Origin: CAKZQX01 sp034436755
GTDB taxonomy: Bacteria; Chloroflexota; Chloroflexia; Chloroflexales; Chloroflexaceae
Direction of reading: 5' to 3'
Length of the DNA: 64,000 nucleotides
Assembly (NCBI GenBank): GCA_034436755.1
Contig: DAOTVB010000248.1
Location: 1 to 64,000, forward strand
The notes beneath the pieces were generated by a model that was given only the letters and a program-made list of their open reading frames with translations, searched no databases and was not told the DNA's origin. Both the position numbers and the translations under genes were made by a program. Below, piece after piece: positions 55,842 through 64,000 of this stretch (its first letter is position 1; each line of letters starts with the position of its first letter).

Positions 55842-58217
55842 TTAACGCCGCCGCTGCGAGTGCCGGTGGGTCTGCGGCGGGCGAACACTACCCGTAAGCC
55901 GGGCAACCATGCGGTGGAGCAGTGGCCGGCGCAGTTGCCGCAGTTCGGGTGCAAAGCTATGTGTATGCATTTCCCGGCGATAACGTTCGCCCACGTATGC
56001 CCGAATGATCCGCGCGATAAACGTCCGCTGACGTGGCAGTGCGCGCACGAGTTCATTACCATACTCAAACGGCGTGGTATGCGCACGCTGCGGTAGACCG
56101 GCCCAGCGCGCCAGTATTCCGAGTTGCGCGTAGGCCGCCGCTGCCGGTCGTAGTCCGTGGAGTTCCCGCCGCCAGCGCAGGAGCAGCAACCAGGCTACCA
56201 GTGCCGGCAATCCGATAACGGCAACGATGATGACACCTGTTCGCCAGAGCCGTGACCAGAATTCCGAACCGGTGGCGGTGACTTCATCGGCCAGCGGTTC
56301 ATCGGGGGTAATCGTCGTGTCTTCCTGTTCGATTTCAAGTTCCTCTTCCGGCGCGGGTGGCGTAAACAACTCCTCATTCAGGCCCAGTTCCTCAAACATG
56401 TTGAGTTCGGGCGCGCCGGCAGGACGCAGCGGCAGCGAAGTGTAGCTGGCCGGCGTCGGCTCGAAGCGCTGCCAGCCATAGCCGGGAAAGTAGACTTCCG
56501 GCCAGCTATGCGCAATATTCTCACGCACCACATACGCGCCCCGCTCCGGATCAAACATTCCGTTGGCGTAGCCCTGCACCCAGCGTGCCGGTACATCCAG
56601 CGAGCGCAGCATCATAACCATGGCCGAGGCATAATAGTCGCAGTAACCTTCCTGCTGCTCAAACAGGAAATAGTGAACCGGATCGACATTGGTCGCCGGT
56701 CCGGAGATCGACTCGTTGTAGGGGAAGGTGCGCAGAAAGTCCTGAATGGCGATGGCCTGATCGTAGGGCGTCTCGGCTCCGGCCAGTTGCACAATCTCGC
56801 GGGCCTGGTTTATGGTCTGTGGCGTAATGGTGCCGGGCATTTGCAGATAGCGCTGGCGCACCCAGTCGGGGTAGTCCGTTCCGGCCTGGCGCAGGCCGGC
56901 GACATCGGCGACCGAAACCAGGGCGGTCACGGTGTAGACCTTCGCGGCCCGGAGCGGCTCTTGCGAAATAATAATCGCCATATCATCAAAATTGGGCTGC
57001 AGCCGGTTCTGCACCACCTTGTAGTCATGCTCAATCAGCGTGGGCAGACTCAAGCGCACCGCCTGCCCACCGACCATAACAAAATCGTCCTTACGATTCT
57101 GGGCCAACTCCATGGTCTGGGTCACCAGCGTGCGCCCCTGGATATCCTCCGGCATGATGGTCGTGTCGGGGGCCAGGGCGGTACGCGCGGCCTCGCGTGT
57201 GCTTAGATCCAGCAGGGCGCGGGCCTGCTCGCCGGTGGTATTTTGCCAGCCCGCTCTGGTATATTTGTCGAAGGCCACCGCGCGCCAGTAGTCCGGGCGG
57301 GTCGCGGTGACATACATAACCACATCATTGCCCAGTGAACGCGCGCCGCCAAGCGCCGAACTACGTGCGGTGAAGCTGCTGCCACTGGTCCCCGCCGGCG
57401 AGTTGATCGTACTGAAAGCGTCTTCCCAACTCTCACGCACTCGGACAAAGGGCTGCTTCATCGTCTCCCAGGTCTGTTCGGCCTGTTCGTGCGTTACGCC
57501 ACTCGGCAGCAGACTGGTTGCAAACATCACAATGCCGCAGAAGAAAGCGGCGGTGGAGACAACCCGCAGGGGCAGAAACTCGGGGTACTCGATATCCTGA
57601 GCCAGCCACTGCTCCTGGCGGGACATCACATTATGGTAGACCAGCAAGAGTAGGGCGCTGGTAAAAAAGACAAAAAAGAGTTCGGTTGGCTTGGGAAAGG
57701 CGTAGGTGTAGTTGACCAGGATAACACAGGCGTTGATTAAGATGGCCCACCAGGTCCATCCCCGGCGAAAAATAAACCAGGCCGAGGCGTACCCTAGTAT
57801 CCAGCTCAGGAGCGCCAGAGCGGTGATGAAAAGCACAATATCTTCACCCCGTCCGCCATTGGCGAGTACCCGCAACCAGATGATCGTGTCGATGAGCAGT
57901 TCGGTAGCCTGGTCGCGCCAGGTGTTCAGGCGTTGGTCAAGCAGCGGCCCCACCTGATGCACCGTCCAGGTAAGACAGAGCGCCATGCTGAGCAGATGGG
58001 CCAGCCAGGGCGGCAGCCAGTGAGTACGAGCAAAGAGCGCGCCGGTAAACAGCGCGACGACAACAACCGGAATCAAGACCTCCAGATCGCTGGCCCAGCG
58101 TGCTACAACCACGCTACGCACCACGGCCCAGATCATTATCAGGCTCAACAGCACGCCCGGCAGTACATTTAGTTCGTTGCGCCAGGTCCGCTGCGAGGCG
58201 GGAATTGACTGTATCAT
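55842..58217 (-). CDS. Transglutaminase-like membrane protein (TgpA type)
   Basis: A 791-residue protein. The N-terminal part has about seven membrane helices (about 20-260), and the centre is an extracytoplasmic transglutaminase-like domain with catalytic Cys526 (QEGYCDYYASAM) and His570 (NIAHSWPEVYF). A further membrane helix near residue 690 is followed by a cytoplasmic DUF4129-like tail. Homologues in actinobacteria and pseudomonads are encoded beside MoxR ATPases and DUF58 proteins; those are not next to this gene. AGAAGAG lies six bases before the ATG at 58217. Confidence 0.88.
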   Translation of the reverse strand: MIQSIPASQRTWRNELNVLPGVLLSLIMIWAVVRSVVVARWASDLEVLIPVVVVALFTGALFARTHWLPPWLAHLLSMALCLTWTVHQVGPLLDQRLNTWRDQATELLIDTIIWLRVLANGGRGEDIVLFITALALLSWILGYASAWFIFRRGWTWWAILINACVILVNYTYAFPKPTELFFVFFTSALLLLVYHNVMSRQEQWLAQDIEYPEFLPLRVVSTAAFFCGIVMFATSLLPSGVTHEQAEQTWETMKQPFVRVRESWEDAFSTINSPAGTSGSSFTARSSALGGARSLGNDVVMYVTATRPDYWRAVAFDKYTRAGWQNTTGEQARALLDLSTREAARTALAPDTTIMPEDIQGRTLVTQTMELAQNRKDDFVMVGGQAVRLSLPTLIEHDYKVVQNRLQPNFDDMAIIISQEPLRAAKVYTVTALVSVADVAGLRQAGTDYPDWVRQRYLQMPGTITPQTINQAREIVQLAGAETPYDQAIAIQDFLRTFPYNESISGPATNVDPVHYFLFEQQEGYCDYYASAMVMMLRSLDVPARWVQGYANGMFDPERGAYVVRENIAHSWPEVYFPGYGWQRFEPTPASYTSLPLRPAGAPELNMFEELGLNEELFTPPAPEEELEIEQEDTTITPDEPLADEVTATGSEFWSRLWRTGVIIVAVIGLPALVAWLLLLRWRRELHGLRPAAAAYAQLGILARWAGLPQRAHTTPFEYGNELVRALPRQRTFIARIIRAYVGERYRREMHTHSFAPELRQLRRPLLHRMVARLTGSVRPPQTHRHSQRRR

Positions 58218-58244
58218 ATGCAACTCTTCTACCAGGTTAGCGTC

Positions 58245-59021
58245 TCACATGCGCAAGATCTGCCTGGCGTTGGCCCAGACTGCCTGCGTCAGTTTTTCAA
58301 GTGGAAGTTCGCGTAGTTCCGCAATACGTTCTGCAACCAACCGGACCCGGGCAGGCTCGTTCCGCTTCCCGCGCATGGGATGCGGGCTGAGGTAAGGACT
58401 GTCGGTTTCCGTAAGAATTCGGTCGAGTGGCGCGCGCTGAGCTACCTCGTGCAGGTCATGGGCCTTGCGAAACGTAACCGGCCCGGAAAACGAGAGCATA
58501 AACCCGACATCAAGACAGGCGGCGGCATAGTCCCACCCACCGGAGAATGAGTGCATAATGCCCGGCTGCCCCTGCGCGGCGTTCTGCAGGATGCGCACGG
58601 TATCGGCTTCGGCGTCACGGCTATGAATAACTACCGGCAGATCCAGTTCGCGTGCCAGGGTCAGTTGTGCGCGAAAGAATTCTTCTTGTTGCGTATGCGG
58701 CGCATGATCCCAGTAGTAATCCAGGCCAATCTCGCCAATAGCAACGGCTTTGGGATGTGCGGCCAGCGTGCGCACCTGCGCCAACCAGTCGGGCGGAGCC
58801 TCGTGTGCATAGTTTGGCTGAATACCGACAACCGCGTAGATGTGGGTATGTTGCTCAGCCAGCGTCAGTGCTGCGCGGCTCGACGGCAGATCGTAGCCAA
58901 TTTCGATAATCCGGGCAACACCCGCAGCGGCAGCACGCTCCAGCACGGCGGTGCGGTCATCATTGAACGCCGCGTGGTGCAGATGGGCGTGTGTATCAAT
59001 GAAACAGACTTCAGGTTGCAT
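58245..59021 (-). CDS. tatD: TatD-family metal-dependent deoxyribonuclease
   Basis: A 258-residue TIM-barrel hydrolase. The metal-binding motifs are in order: IDTHAHLH, GEIGLDYYWD, VIHSRDAEADT, MHSFSGG and TETDSPYLSPHPMRGKRNEP. TatD proteins are 3'-5' exonucleases involved in DNA repair or degradation. The ATG at 59021 is chosen because it opens directly into the first strand; a TACAAT hexamer six bases upstream would make the transcript nearly leaderless. Confidence 0.93.
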   Translation of the reverse strand: MQPEVCFIDTHAHLHHAAFNDDRTAVLERAAAAGVARIIEIGYDLPSSRAALTLAEQHTHIYAVVGIQPNYAHEAPPDWLAQVRTLAAHPKAVAIGEIGLDYYWDHAPHTQQEEFFRAQLTLARELDLPVVIHSRDAEADTVRILQNAAQGQPGIMHSFSGGWDYAAACLDVGFMLSFSGPVTFRKAHDLHEVAQRAPLDRILTETDSPYLSPHPMRGKRNEPARVRLVAERIAELRELPLEKLTQAVWANARQILRM

Positions 59022-59198
59022 GTCGGCATTGTAGCACACTCTGAGATCTGCTATGGTGCATAATTGCGAAGAGATGTACAATAGAGCCCATATTTATCTG
59101 ATAGGAATGCTGCGAGTGAGTTGCGACTCCGGGCACACCGCCGCCGCGTTCCAGCATCGGCTACAAACAATCATTTGGACATAATGCGAGGAAGAGGA

Positions 59199-59867
59199 AT
59201 GCCACGTCGGAATGGAAGACGCGAGTTTGCGGTTATTGGCCTTGGTCGGTTTGGTACAAGTCTTGCACTGACGCTGACTGACCGGGGCTTCAACGTGTTG
59301 GGGATTGATCGTGATCCGGAGATTGTCCAGCGCCTCTCCGAGGGGTGTACCCAGGCGGTTTCCCTGGACGCAACCGACGAAGATGCGCTGCGTGCTGTCG
59401 ATATTACCTCCTTTGATACTGTCGTCGTGGCAATCGGCAGCAACTTTGAGGCGAACTTAATGACCACAGTTGCGCTCAAGAGCCTGGGGGTGCGGAATGT
59501 TGTCTGCAAGGCATTGACTGAGCGCCAGCGCACGATCCTCCAGCGCATCGGCGCGGATCGGGTGGTGCTGCCGGAGCATGAAGCCGGTCGCCGCCTGGCA
59601 AAAACCCTGACCACCCCCGCCGTTCTGGATCATCTGGAACTGGAGCCGGGCTTTAGTATTACGGAGTTGCGGGTGCCCAAGTCGATGGTCGGGCATACGC
59701 TGATCGAGACGGATCTGCGCCGCCGCTTCGGGATCACCGTGCTGGCGGTCAAGCGCGGACCGGCCCTGACCATTACGCCATCGACCAACTATACTTTTGA
59801 TGAAGAAGATCTGCTGGTGGTCATCGGGGCCGATGAGAGTATCGAACGTTTGAATGACCTGTTGTAA
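59199..59867 (+). CDS. TrkA/KtrA-type potassium uptake regulator
   Basis: A 222-residue cytoplasmic subunit. The RCK N domain has the Rossmann motif GLGRFGTSLALTL and the ribose-binding acid in LGIDRDPEIV. The RCK C domain follows from about residue 145 (ELRVPKSMVGHTLIE). It gates the membrane subunit in response to nucleotides. AGGAAG precedes the ATG. The TrkH-type gene begins 22 bases downstream. Confidence 0.93.
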   Translation: MPRRNGRREFAVIGLGRFGTSLALTLTDRGFNVLGIDRDPEIVQRLSEGCTQAVSLDATDEDALRAVDITSFDTVVVAIGSNFEANLMTTVALKSLGVRNVVCKALTERQRTILQRIGADRVVLPEHEAGRRLAKTLTTPAVLDHLELEPGFSITELRVPKSMVGHTLIETDLRRRFGITVLAVKRGPALTITPSTNYTFDEEDLLVVIGADESIERLNDLL

Positions 59868-59889
59868 GCCAATCAATTGAAAAACGACT

Positions 59890-61287
59890 ATGAAACTGCC
59901 ACTGCGCGACCAGGCGCGCACGGTTCAGCAGCGCGCGCGTTCGCGCCGGCAGCCGCGCCGCCCCTTTCCGACGGCATTCCGGTTGATTGGTGGGCTATTG
60001 CTCCTGGTCATCGCCGGTACTATTTTACTGTTGCTGCCTGGTGTTGGCACCACCCGCCGCCTCGAGATCAATGAGGCGGCCTTTACTGCTACCTCGGCCC
60101 TGAGCGTTACCGGGCTGTCGATTATTACGCCGGTGCGTGATCTCACGCTGTTGGGGCAGATTATTCTGCTCTGCCTGATCCAGATTGGCGGGGTCGGCTT
60201 TATGGTGGGCGCGGTGATCATCTTTCGTCTGCTGGGACGGCGGGTGTCGCTGCTGGATCGGCTGGCGCTCTCCGACTCGCTGGGGCTGATTGTGCCCGGA
60301 GCCATCCTGCGCCTGACCCGACAGGTTGTTGTGACGGTCTTTGCAATTGAGGGCTGTGGTGCGCTGCTGCTCTGGTGGAACTGGCGCGATCAACTCGGCG
60401 GTGGGCGCGCAGTCTTCTACGCTATCTTTCACGCGGTCTCGGCCTTCTGTAATGCCGGGTTTGATCTCTTCACCGGCCTGCCGGACTATCCGACCGGCAT
60501 ACCCAAGGATGATGCGACCCTGATCATTATGGGGGCATTGATCTTCCTGGGTGGGCTGGGCATCCCGGTCCTGGCCGATTTTCTGACCTGGCCGCGTCTG
60601 CATCGGATCACGCTGCATACCCGGATTACGGTAGTCGTTGTCATTGTGCTGGTCTGTGCCGGGGGGATTGGGATGTTCCTGGGGGAGAGCCAGCCGCATG
60701 CGCTGCTCTCCACGGTTCCCTGGCCGCGCCGGTTGCTGATTACCTTTTTTCAGTCGATTTCGGCGCGCACGGCCGGGTTTGCCGGGGTGGCGGGGATTGA
60801 ACTGCTCACGCCGGCCAGCCAGTTTTTGCTGCTCGGTCTGATGTTTATCGGCTGTGCCCCGGCTTCGATGGGTGGTGGCATTACCACCGGCACCTTTGCC
60901 GTGCTGACGCTGGCGCTGTGGGGGTATGCGCGCGGGTTGCCCAGTGCGCAGGTGGGCGGGCGTACGATTGCGGTCTGGATGGTGCGCAAGGCGGCGGCGG
61001 TGCTGACGATTGCGGTGTTTGTGATCCAGACGGCGACCTGGCTGATCCTGATGACCCACGATGCAGCCCTGTCCGATGTGCTGTTTGAGGTTATCTCGGC
61101 ATTTGCGACCTGTGGGCTAACCCTGGACTTTACCGATGATCTGAATCTCTTTGGGCAGATTGTGATTATGTTTGTGATGGCCTGGGGCCGCCTGGGAGCG
61201 CTGACGGTGATTCTGGCGCTGGCCCAGACGCAGCAGCGTGCAACCCAGCCCGTTACCTATCCCGAGGAACAGATTTTGATTGGGTAG
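59890..61287 (+). CDS. TrkH/KtrB-type potassium transporter
   Basis: A 465-residue membrane protein with four membrane-pore-membrane repeats. The four selectivity-filter-like segments are TSALSVTGLS, HAVSAFCNAGFDL, SISARTAGFAG and ISAFATCGLTLD. It mediates K+ (or Na+-coupled K+) uptake and is gated by the neighbouring RCK subunit. The two-gene operon is complete. Confidence 0.93.
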   Translation: MKLPLRDQARTVQQRARSRRQPRRPFPTAFRLIGGLLLLVIAGTILLLLPGVGTTRRLEINEAAFTATSALSVTGLSIITPVRDLTLLGQIILLCLIQIGGVGFMVGAVIIFRLLGRRVSLLDRLALSDSLGLIVPGAILRLTRQVVVTVFAIEGCGALLLWWNWRDQLGGGRAVFYAIFHAVSAFCNAGFDLFTGLPDYPTGIPKDDATLIIMGALIFLGGLGIPVLADFLTWPRLHRITLHTRITVVVVIVLVCAGGIGMFLGESQPHALLSTVPWPRRLLITFFQSISARTAGFAGVAGIELLTPASQFLLLGLMFIGCAPASMGGGITTGTFAVLTLALWGYARGLPSAQVGGRTIAVWMVRKAAAVLTIAVFVIQTATWLILMTHDAALSDVLFEVISAFATCGLTLDFTDDLNLFGQIVIMFVMAWGRLGALTVILALAQTQQRATQPVTYPEEQILIG

Positions 61288-61316
61288 GGGTTAGGGGTTA
61301 GGGGTTAGGGATTATT
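61286..61316 (+). repeat. GGGTTAG tandem repeat
   Basis: Three to four head-to-tail copies of GGGGTTA overlap the TrkH-type stop codon (TAGGGGTTAGGGG). Although telomere-like in sequence it is far too short and internal to be one. Similar GGTTAACGG reiterations flank element B copy 1. Confidence 0.5.
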
Positions 61317-61443
61317 TCGGTGGTGTGAATATGGGTTCTTTGGTAGTGCCTGGGGATAGCCCGGTTCGCGGCGCTGCTGGGGTAGCCCGGCGCAGCGCTA
61401 CCCGACAACATTTTTTATACTTATCTTCTGTTTATCTGTTTTT

Positions 61444-61524
61444 CTATATCCACGCGAGGACCAGCAGGACTGCCGCTGCGATACTTCGGGTTGTTGATCC
61501 TGCTCCAGTGTAATGGTTCGCCAC
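61444..61524 (-). pseudogene. Truncated third copy of the lipoprotein gene (signal peptide only)
   Basis: A GTG at 61524 with AAGGAGG upstream opens 26 codons that read ANHYTGAGSTTRSIAAAVLL and end LAWI before a TAG at 61446-61444. This parallels the N-terminus of the adjacent lipoprotein (GNRHTGAGPTTRSIAAALLL, then LAWI), which continues into a lipobox. The rest of the gene is missing. I infer deletion of a third tandem copy. Confidence 0.75.
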
Positions 61525-61716
61525 CGCGCATCCTCCTTATCGGGACAGCGCGCCGGTTCGGGGCGCGCTGCCCCATGCAATGGCTATGGTTCGGGATAAG
61601 GTGGCTCCTCCCACTGTCGCGTCTCAACATTAAAGACGAACGGGGTGCCATCTGCCGCTTCCAGCGTGAAGCGGGGTGGGTTTGCCGCGATAATCGTTAC
61701 GGCCCCGTGTTCGGTT
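61446..61716. repeat. 271-bp segment duplicated at 62123-62393
   Basis: The two segments align without gaps at a constant offset of 677 bp, with about eight mismatches that I can count. Seven lie in the first 80 bases and only one in the remaining 190. The segment spans the last codons of one lipoprotein gene, the spacer, and the first codons of the next. Confidence 0.9.
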
Positions 61717-62201
61717 GGCGTCGTTGTCGCAAACGAGTCTGCCACATCGGGTTCGTTGAGAATGGCGGTATAGAACCCCACCGTGCCCTGGGCCGGATTA
61801 GCTGTATCGGCACCAGCCACGAAGAAGAAGTACTCATTCCCCTCAAGGTCAGCCCAGCAATTGGTCTCGCTGATGCGGTTAGTGAAGGTGAGAGTATCAC
61901 AATGCTCTCGAAATCCAGTTGGAGGAACAGAGGTAGGTTGGTCCGTTGGTAACGCCCGCAGGGTTACAGAGGTTGGGCGGGCGGCCGCCGTCTGAAGTTC
62001 TTGTGCCATCCGTTCATCGATAGCCTGCTGTGTCTGGTCAAGCGATGAGAGCGTCGGAGTACCATCAATTGGATACGCCTGACTCACCGGCGCGGCACTA
62101 TCTGGGCTACTACACCCACTTAATATCCACGCGAGGACTAGCAGGAGTGCCGCTGCGATACTTCGGGTTGTTGGTCCTGCTCCGGTGTGACGGTTCCCCA
62201 C
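61584..62201 (-). CDS. Lipoprotein, tandem paralogue 2
   Basis: A 205-residue lipoprotein of unknown function. The signal peptide ends in the lipobox ILSGC. The mature part has a Ser/Pro/Gln-rich linker, then a beta-rich domain with CDTLTFTN, ETNCWADLEGNEYFFFVAGAD and TVGFYTAIL. The last 43 residues are nearly identical to those of the upstream paralogue, whereas the middle has diverged. The start is GTG with AAGGAGG seven bases upstream. Confidence 0.75.
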   Translation of the reverse strand: MGNRHTGAGPTTRSIAAALLLVLAWILSGCSSPDSAAPVSQAYPIDGTPTLSSLDQTQQAIDERMAQELQTAAARPTSVTLRALPTDQPTSVPPTGFREHCDTLTFTNRISETNCWADLEGNEYFFFVAGADTANPAQGTVGFYTAILNEPDVADSFATTTPTEHGAVTIIAANPPRFTLEAADGTPFVFNVETRQWEEPPYPEP

Positions 62202-62260
62202 CGCGCATCCTCCTTATCGGGACAGCGCGCCGGTTCGGGGCGCGCTGCCCCATGCAATGG

Positions 62261-62884
62261 CTATGGTTCGGGATAAGGTGGCTCCTCCCACTGTCGCGTC
62301 TCAACATTAAAAACGAACGGGGTGCCATCTGCCGCTTCCAGCGTGAAGCGGGGTGGGTTTGCCGCGATAATCGTTACGGCCCCGTGTTCGGTTAGAGTGG
62401 AAAACACAAACGCATCGGACTCTTCGGTTTCATCGATGGAAACCGTGTAGAAACCAACCATGCCCTGGCTCGGATTGTCTCTATCGGCACCAGCAACAAA
62501 GAAGAGGTACTCGTTGTTCACAATATCAAGCCAGCAGTTCGTCTCTCTAATAATATTAGTGTAGTCCAGGGTATCACAATCCGTTTTTAACCCCGTTACA
62601 ATAATTCCAGGTTCGTTTGTCGGTAGTGGCGACAAGATTTCAGGAGTCGGTCGAGCTGCCGCCGTCTGAAGTTCCTGCTCAAACCGCTCATCGTCAGCTT
62701 GCTTGGTGGCATTGAGCGGTGACAGCGTGGGTGTCGGTGTGGGCGTCGGCGTCTCAATCGGATACGCCTGACTCGCCGGCGCGGCGCTATCCGGGCGACC
62801 ACAACTACCAAGCAGTAGGCTGGTCATCAGCATGAACCCAACCAGGATATACCACGTAAGTTGTCGCGTATGTGCATTATTCAT
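62261..62884 (-). CDS. Lipoprotein, tandem paralogue 1
   Basis: A 207-residue lipoprotein. The lipobox is LLGSC after a hydrophobic segment (YILVGFMLMTSLL), followed by a TPTPTPT linker. The core has CDTLDYTN, ETNCWLDIVNNEYLFFVAGAD and MVGFYTVSI, parallel to paralogue 2. Two conserved cysteines could form a disulfide. Its ribosome binding site (AGGAGG) overlaps the stop region of the upstream gene, so it is probably cotranscribed with the secreted protein at 62899-64000. Confidence 0.78.
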   Translation of the reverse strand: MNNAHTRQLTWYILVGFMLMTSLLLGSCGRPDSAAPASQAYPIETPTPTPTPTLSPLNATKQADDERFEQELQTAAARPTPEILSPLPTNEPGIIVTGLKTDCDTLDYTNIIRETNCWLDIVNNEYLFFVAGADRDNPSQGMVGFYTVSIDETEESDAFVFSTLTEHGAVTIIAANPPRFTLEAADGTPFVFNVETRQWEEPPYPEP

Positions 62885-62898
62885 TGGACAAGAACCTC

Positions 62899-64000
62899 CT
62901 AACGTGGGGCTGCACCATTGGCAAAATCTGTCACAAATGGCAGTAAGCGTTGCTCCACCGGATTGGGCCGTTGCAGTGACTCGCCCGTGGCCTGATCTTC
63001 CTCCGGCGTGAACTGGGCATTCATGGTTTCATAGAGCGCATACCAGCCCTGGTCCGGCGTAAGAAATGCGTTGGTACCAACCTTTGTAGTCCAGTCGGAG
63101 GTATCAGTGAAATCACAGGCGACGACCGGCCCACAACTGGTGGTGACGCCGCTGATAAACATATTTTCACCCTGCTCCTGCGCATAGCGCTTGACGTTAT
63201 ACCACTCATAGGTAAACTCGGACAGAAATATTTGTGGCAGTGGGCGAGCCCAGCGTATGCCCCATGATAACTCATAGGCAACTCGTGCGCCAGCAACTTC
63301 CGGGAAAGAGTCGTTGGGGATAACCGGGCCATCGCTCCAACTCTCCCGTGGTTCGTTACGTGGGGCGGCGGTGGCATCACCAAAGTTATAGTAGATATAG
63401 CCGGCGGCGCTACTATAGCCCTGTGCCCAGGCCAGTGTTGGTGGCGGGCTACTCCATTCATCAAAGCCCTGCTCGGCATCATAGCCTCCGACTGCAAGCA
63501 CGGCACCTCCATAGTCGCTAAGCAGGGTGCGGTTAAGTTGATTAATCATCTCGGCCCAGGCAACTCCATGGTCCGCCGTCAGCGCCGGATTATCCACGCC
63601 ACCAATCTTCGAGTTAGTTGTGCCCACAGCGATCTGCAGCCCTGTCACCGTTGTTGGGGGAGCAGCATCATCGCAGCCCCGCGCATAGCCCCGCGCAAAG
63701 GCTTCGACGACCATGGAGATTTGATTAAGATTTAGTCGACGTTGTAAGCGATCACCAAGCAATTGTATGCCATAGATTGTTTCCCCCTGGGCATCGACGC
63801 CAAGTTCACGCGGAGAGCCAAAGTTGAGGATCATCACGCCGCGTTCGCCGCGCTCTCGGGCCTGGCATCCCAGTTGCCGGTTTGGTTCGGTGTCAGGTGA
63901 GAAGACGTACCAACTGCGCGTGTAGGGCGGCGGTACCCCCGCCAGTGCCGGGACCACAATATCGCGCACCACGGTCTTGGGGTCGGCGTTGTCGGCGTCG
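62899..64000 (-). CDS. Unrecognised secreted-type protein (5' part outside the window)
   Basis: The frame is open from the window edge (DADNADPKTV at 63999 onward) to a TAG at 62899-62901; about 366 residues are visible. Segments such as ERGVMILNFGSPRELG, GLQIAVGTTNSK, LLSDYGGAVLAVGGYDAEQG and AWAQGYSSAAGYIYYNFGDA suggest alternating strands and helices of a TIM-barrel-like glycosidase fold, but no catalytic motif is recognised. Two cysteines near the end (SCGPVVACDF) may pair. It probably forms an operon with the lipoproteins. Confidence 0.6.
   Translation of the reverse strand, partial: DADNADPKTVVRDIVVPALAGVPPPYTRSWYVFSPDTEPNRQLGCQARERGERGVMILNFGSPRELGVDAQGETIYGIQLLGDRLQRRLNLNQISMVVEAFARGYARGCDDAAPPTTVTGLQIAVGTTNSKIGGVDNPALTADHGVAWAEMINQLNRTLLSDYGGAVLAVGGYDAEQGFDEWSSPPPTLAWAQGYSSAAGYIYYNFGDATAAPRNEPRESWSDGPVIPNDSFPEVAGARVAYELSWGIRWARPLPQIFLSEFTYEWYNVKRYAQEQGENMFISGVTTSCGPVVACDFTDTSDWTTKVGTNAFLTPDQGWYALYETMNAQFTPEEDQATGESLQRPNPVEQRLLPFVTDFANGAAPR

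Noticed and set aside
61286..61316. Telomere-like GGGGTTA repeats as a replicon end
   Set aside because: Only three to four units are present, and genes continue on both sides without any other sign of a terminus.

Overview
The window reads as chromosome of a Chloroflexota bacterium, most likely near the Chloroflexus/Roseiflexus group. This is inferred from gene content only: no rRNA is present. The clues are a fused mannose-1-phosphate guanylyltransferase/phosphomannomutase-like protein, large soluble GAF/PAS histidine kinases, secreted proteins ending in a YLPLVxR tail, an Rpn-type nuclease remnant with the lineage-typical DYDSPWK start, and intergenic repeats of the kind common in these genomes. 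Coding density is ordinary. One tRNA (Leu-UAG) is present. I saw no CRISPR array, prophage or intact insertion sequence.

Layout. 1-3.4 kb: the end of a secreted protein, a decayed Rpn-type gene, and a sigma/anti-sigma/bactofilin-like operon on the minus strand. 3.4-12.1 kb: a lone nucleoside-type ABC permease, a bacterial eRF1-like protein, a Ca2+/cation exchanger, lon, a MarR regulator, a GNAT acetyltransferase and tRNA-Leu. 12.4-24.9 kb: housekeeping genes (sugar nucleotidyltransferase fusion, adenylate kinase, tpx, an SAH/MTA deaminase-type amidohydrolase, a methyltransferase, rodZ, yajQ, rimO, a BlaI-type repressor, a polyprenyl synthase) and a GT4 glycosyltransferase up to 26.1 kb. 26.8-35.4 kb: two hybrid-sensor-like histidine kinases, the second overlapping a 1081-residue Calx-beta protein with a huge acidic Pro/Asp/Gly repeat. 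35.6-44.4 kb: cell-envelope proteins (TPR, CapA-like, beta-helix/PKD, lipoprotein, SIMPL). 44.5-47.2 kb: an operon of response regulator, antitoxin-like protein and an aldehyde-dehydrogenase homologue that has lost its catalytic cysteine. 47.5-61.3 kb: a phytol/dolichol kinase-like protein, a nitrilase, RsbS-RsbT, galT-galK, an alpha/beta hydrolase, an HD-GYP response regulator, a transglutaminase membrane protein, TatD and a TrkA-TrkH potassium uptake pair. 61.3-64 kb: a tandem lipoprotein family with a truncated third copy, and the 3' part of an unrecognised secreted protein that runs off the window.

The least expected material is between genes. A small non-autonomous element family (four recognisable copies plus fragments) has inverted ends resembling CAGGAGTTACGCGGT and, in three places, direct repeats of about 10 bp at its borders. 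Two copies carry a nearly loop-free perfect palindrome of different sequence, so differences between the copies are matched in both arms. A second inverted-repeat element has two copies in opposite orientation, and a third family is a direct 125-bp repeat. Among the proteins, the aldehyde-dehydrogenase pseudoenzyme, the fused mutase domain without its metal-binding loop, and the kinase-coupled acidic-repeat protein deserve most attention.
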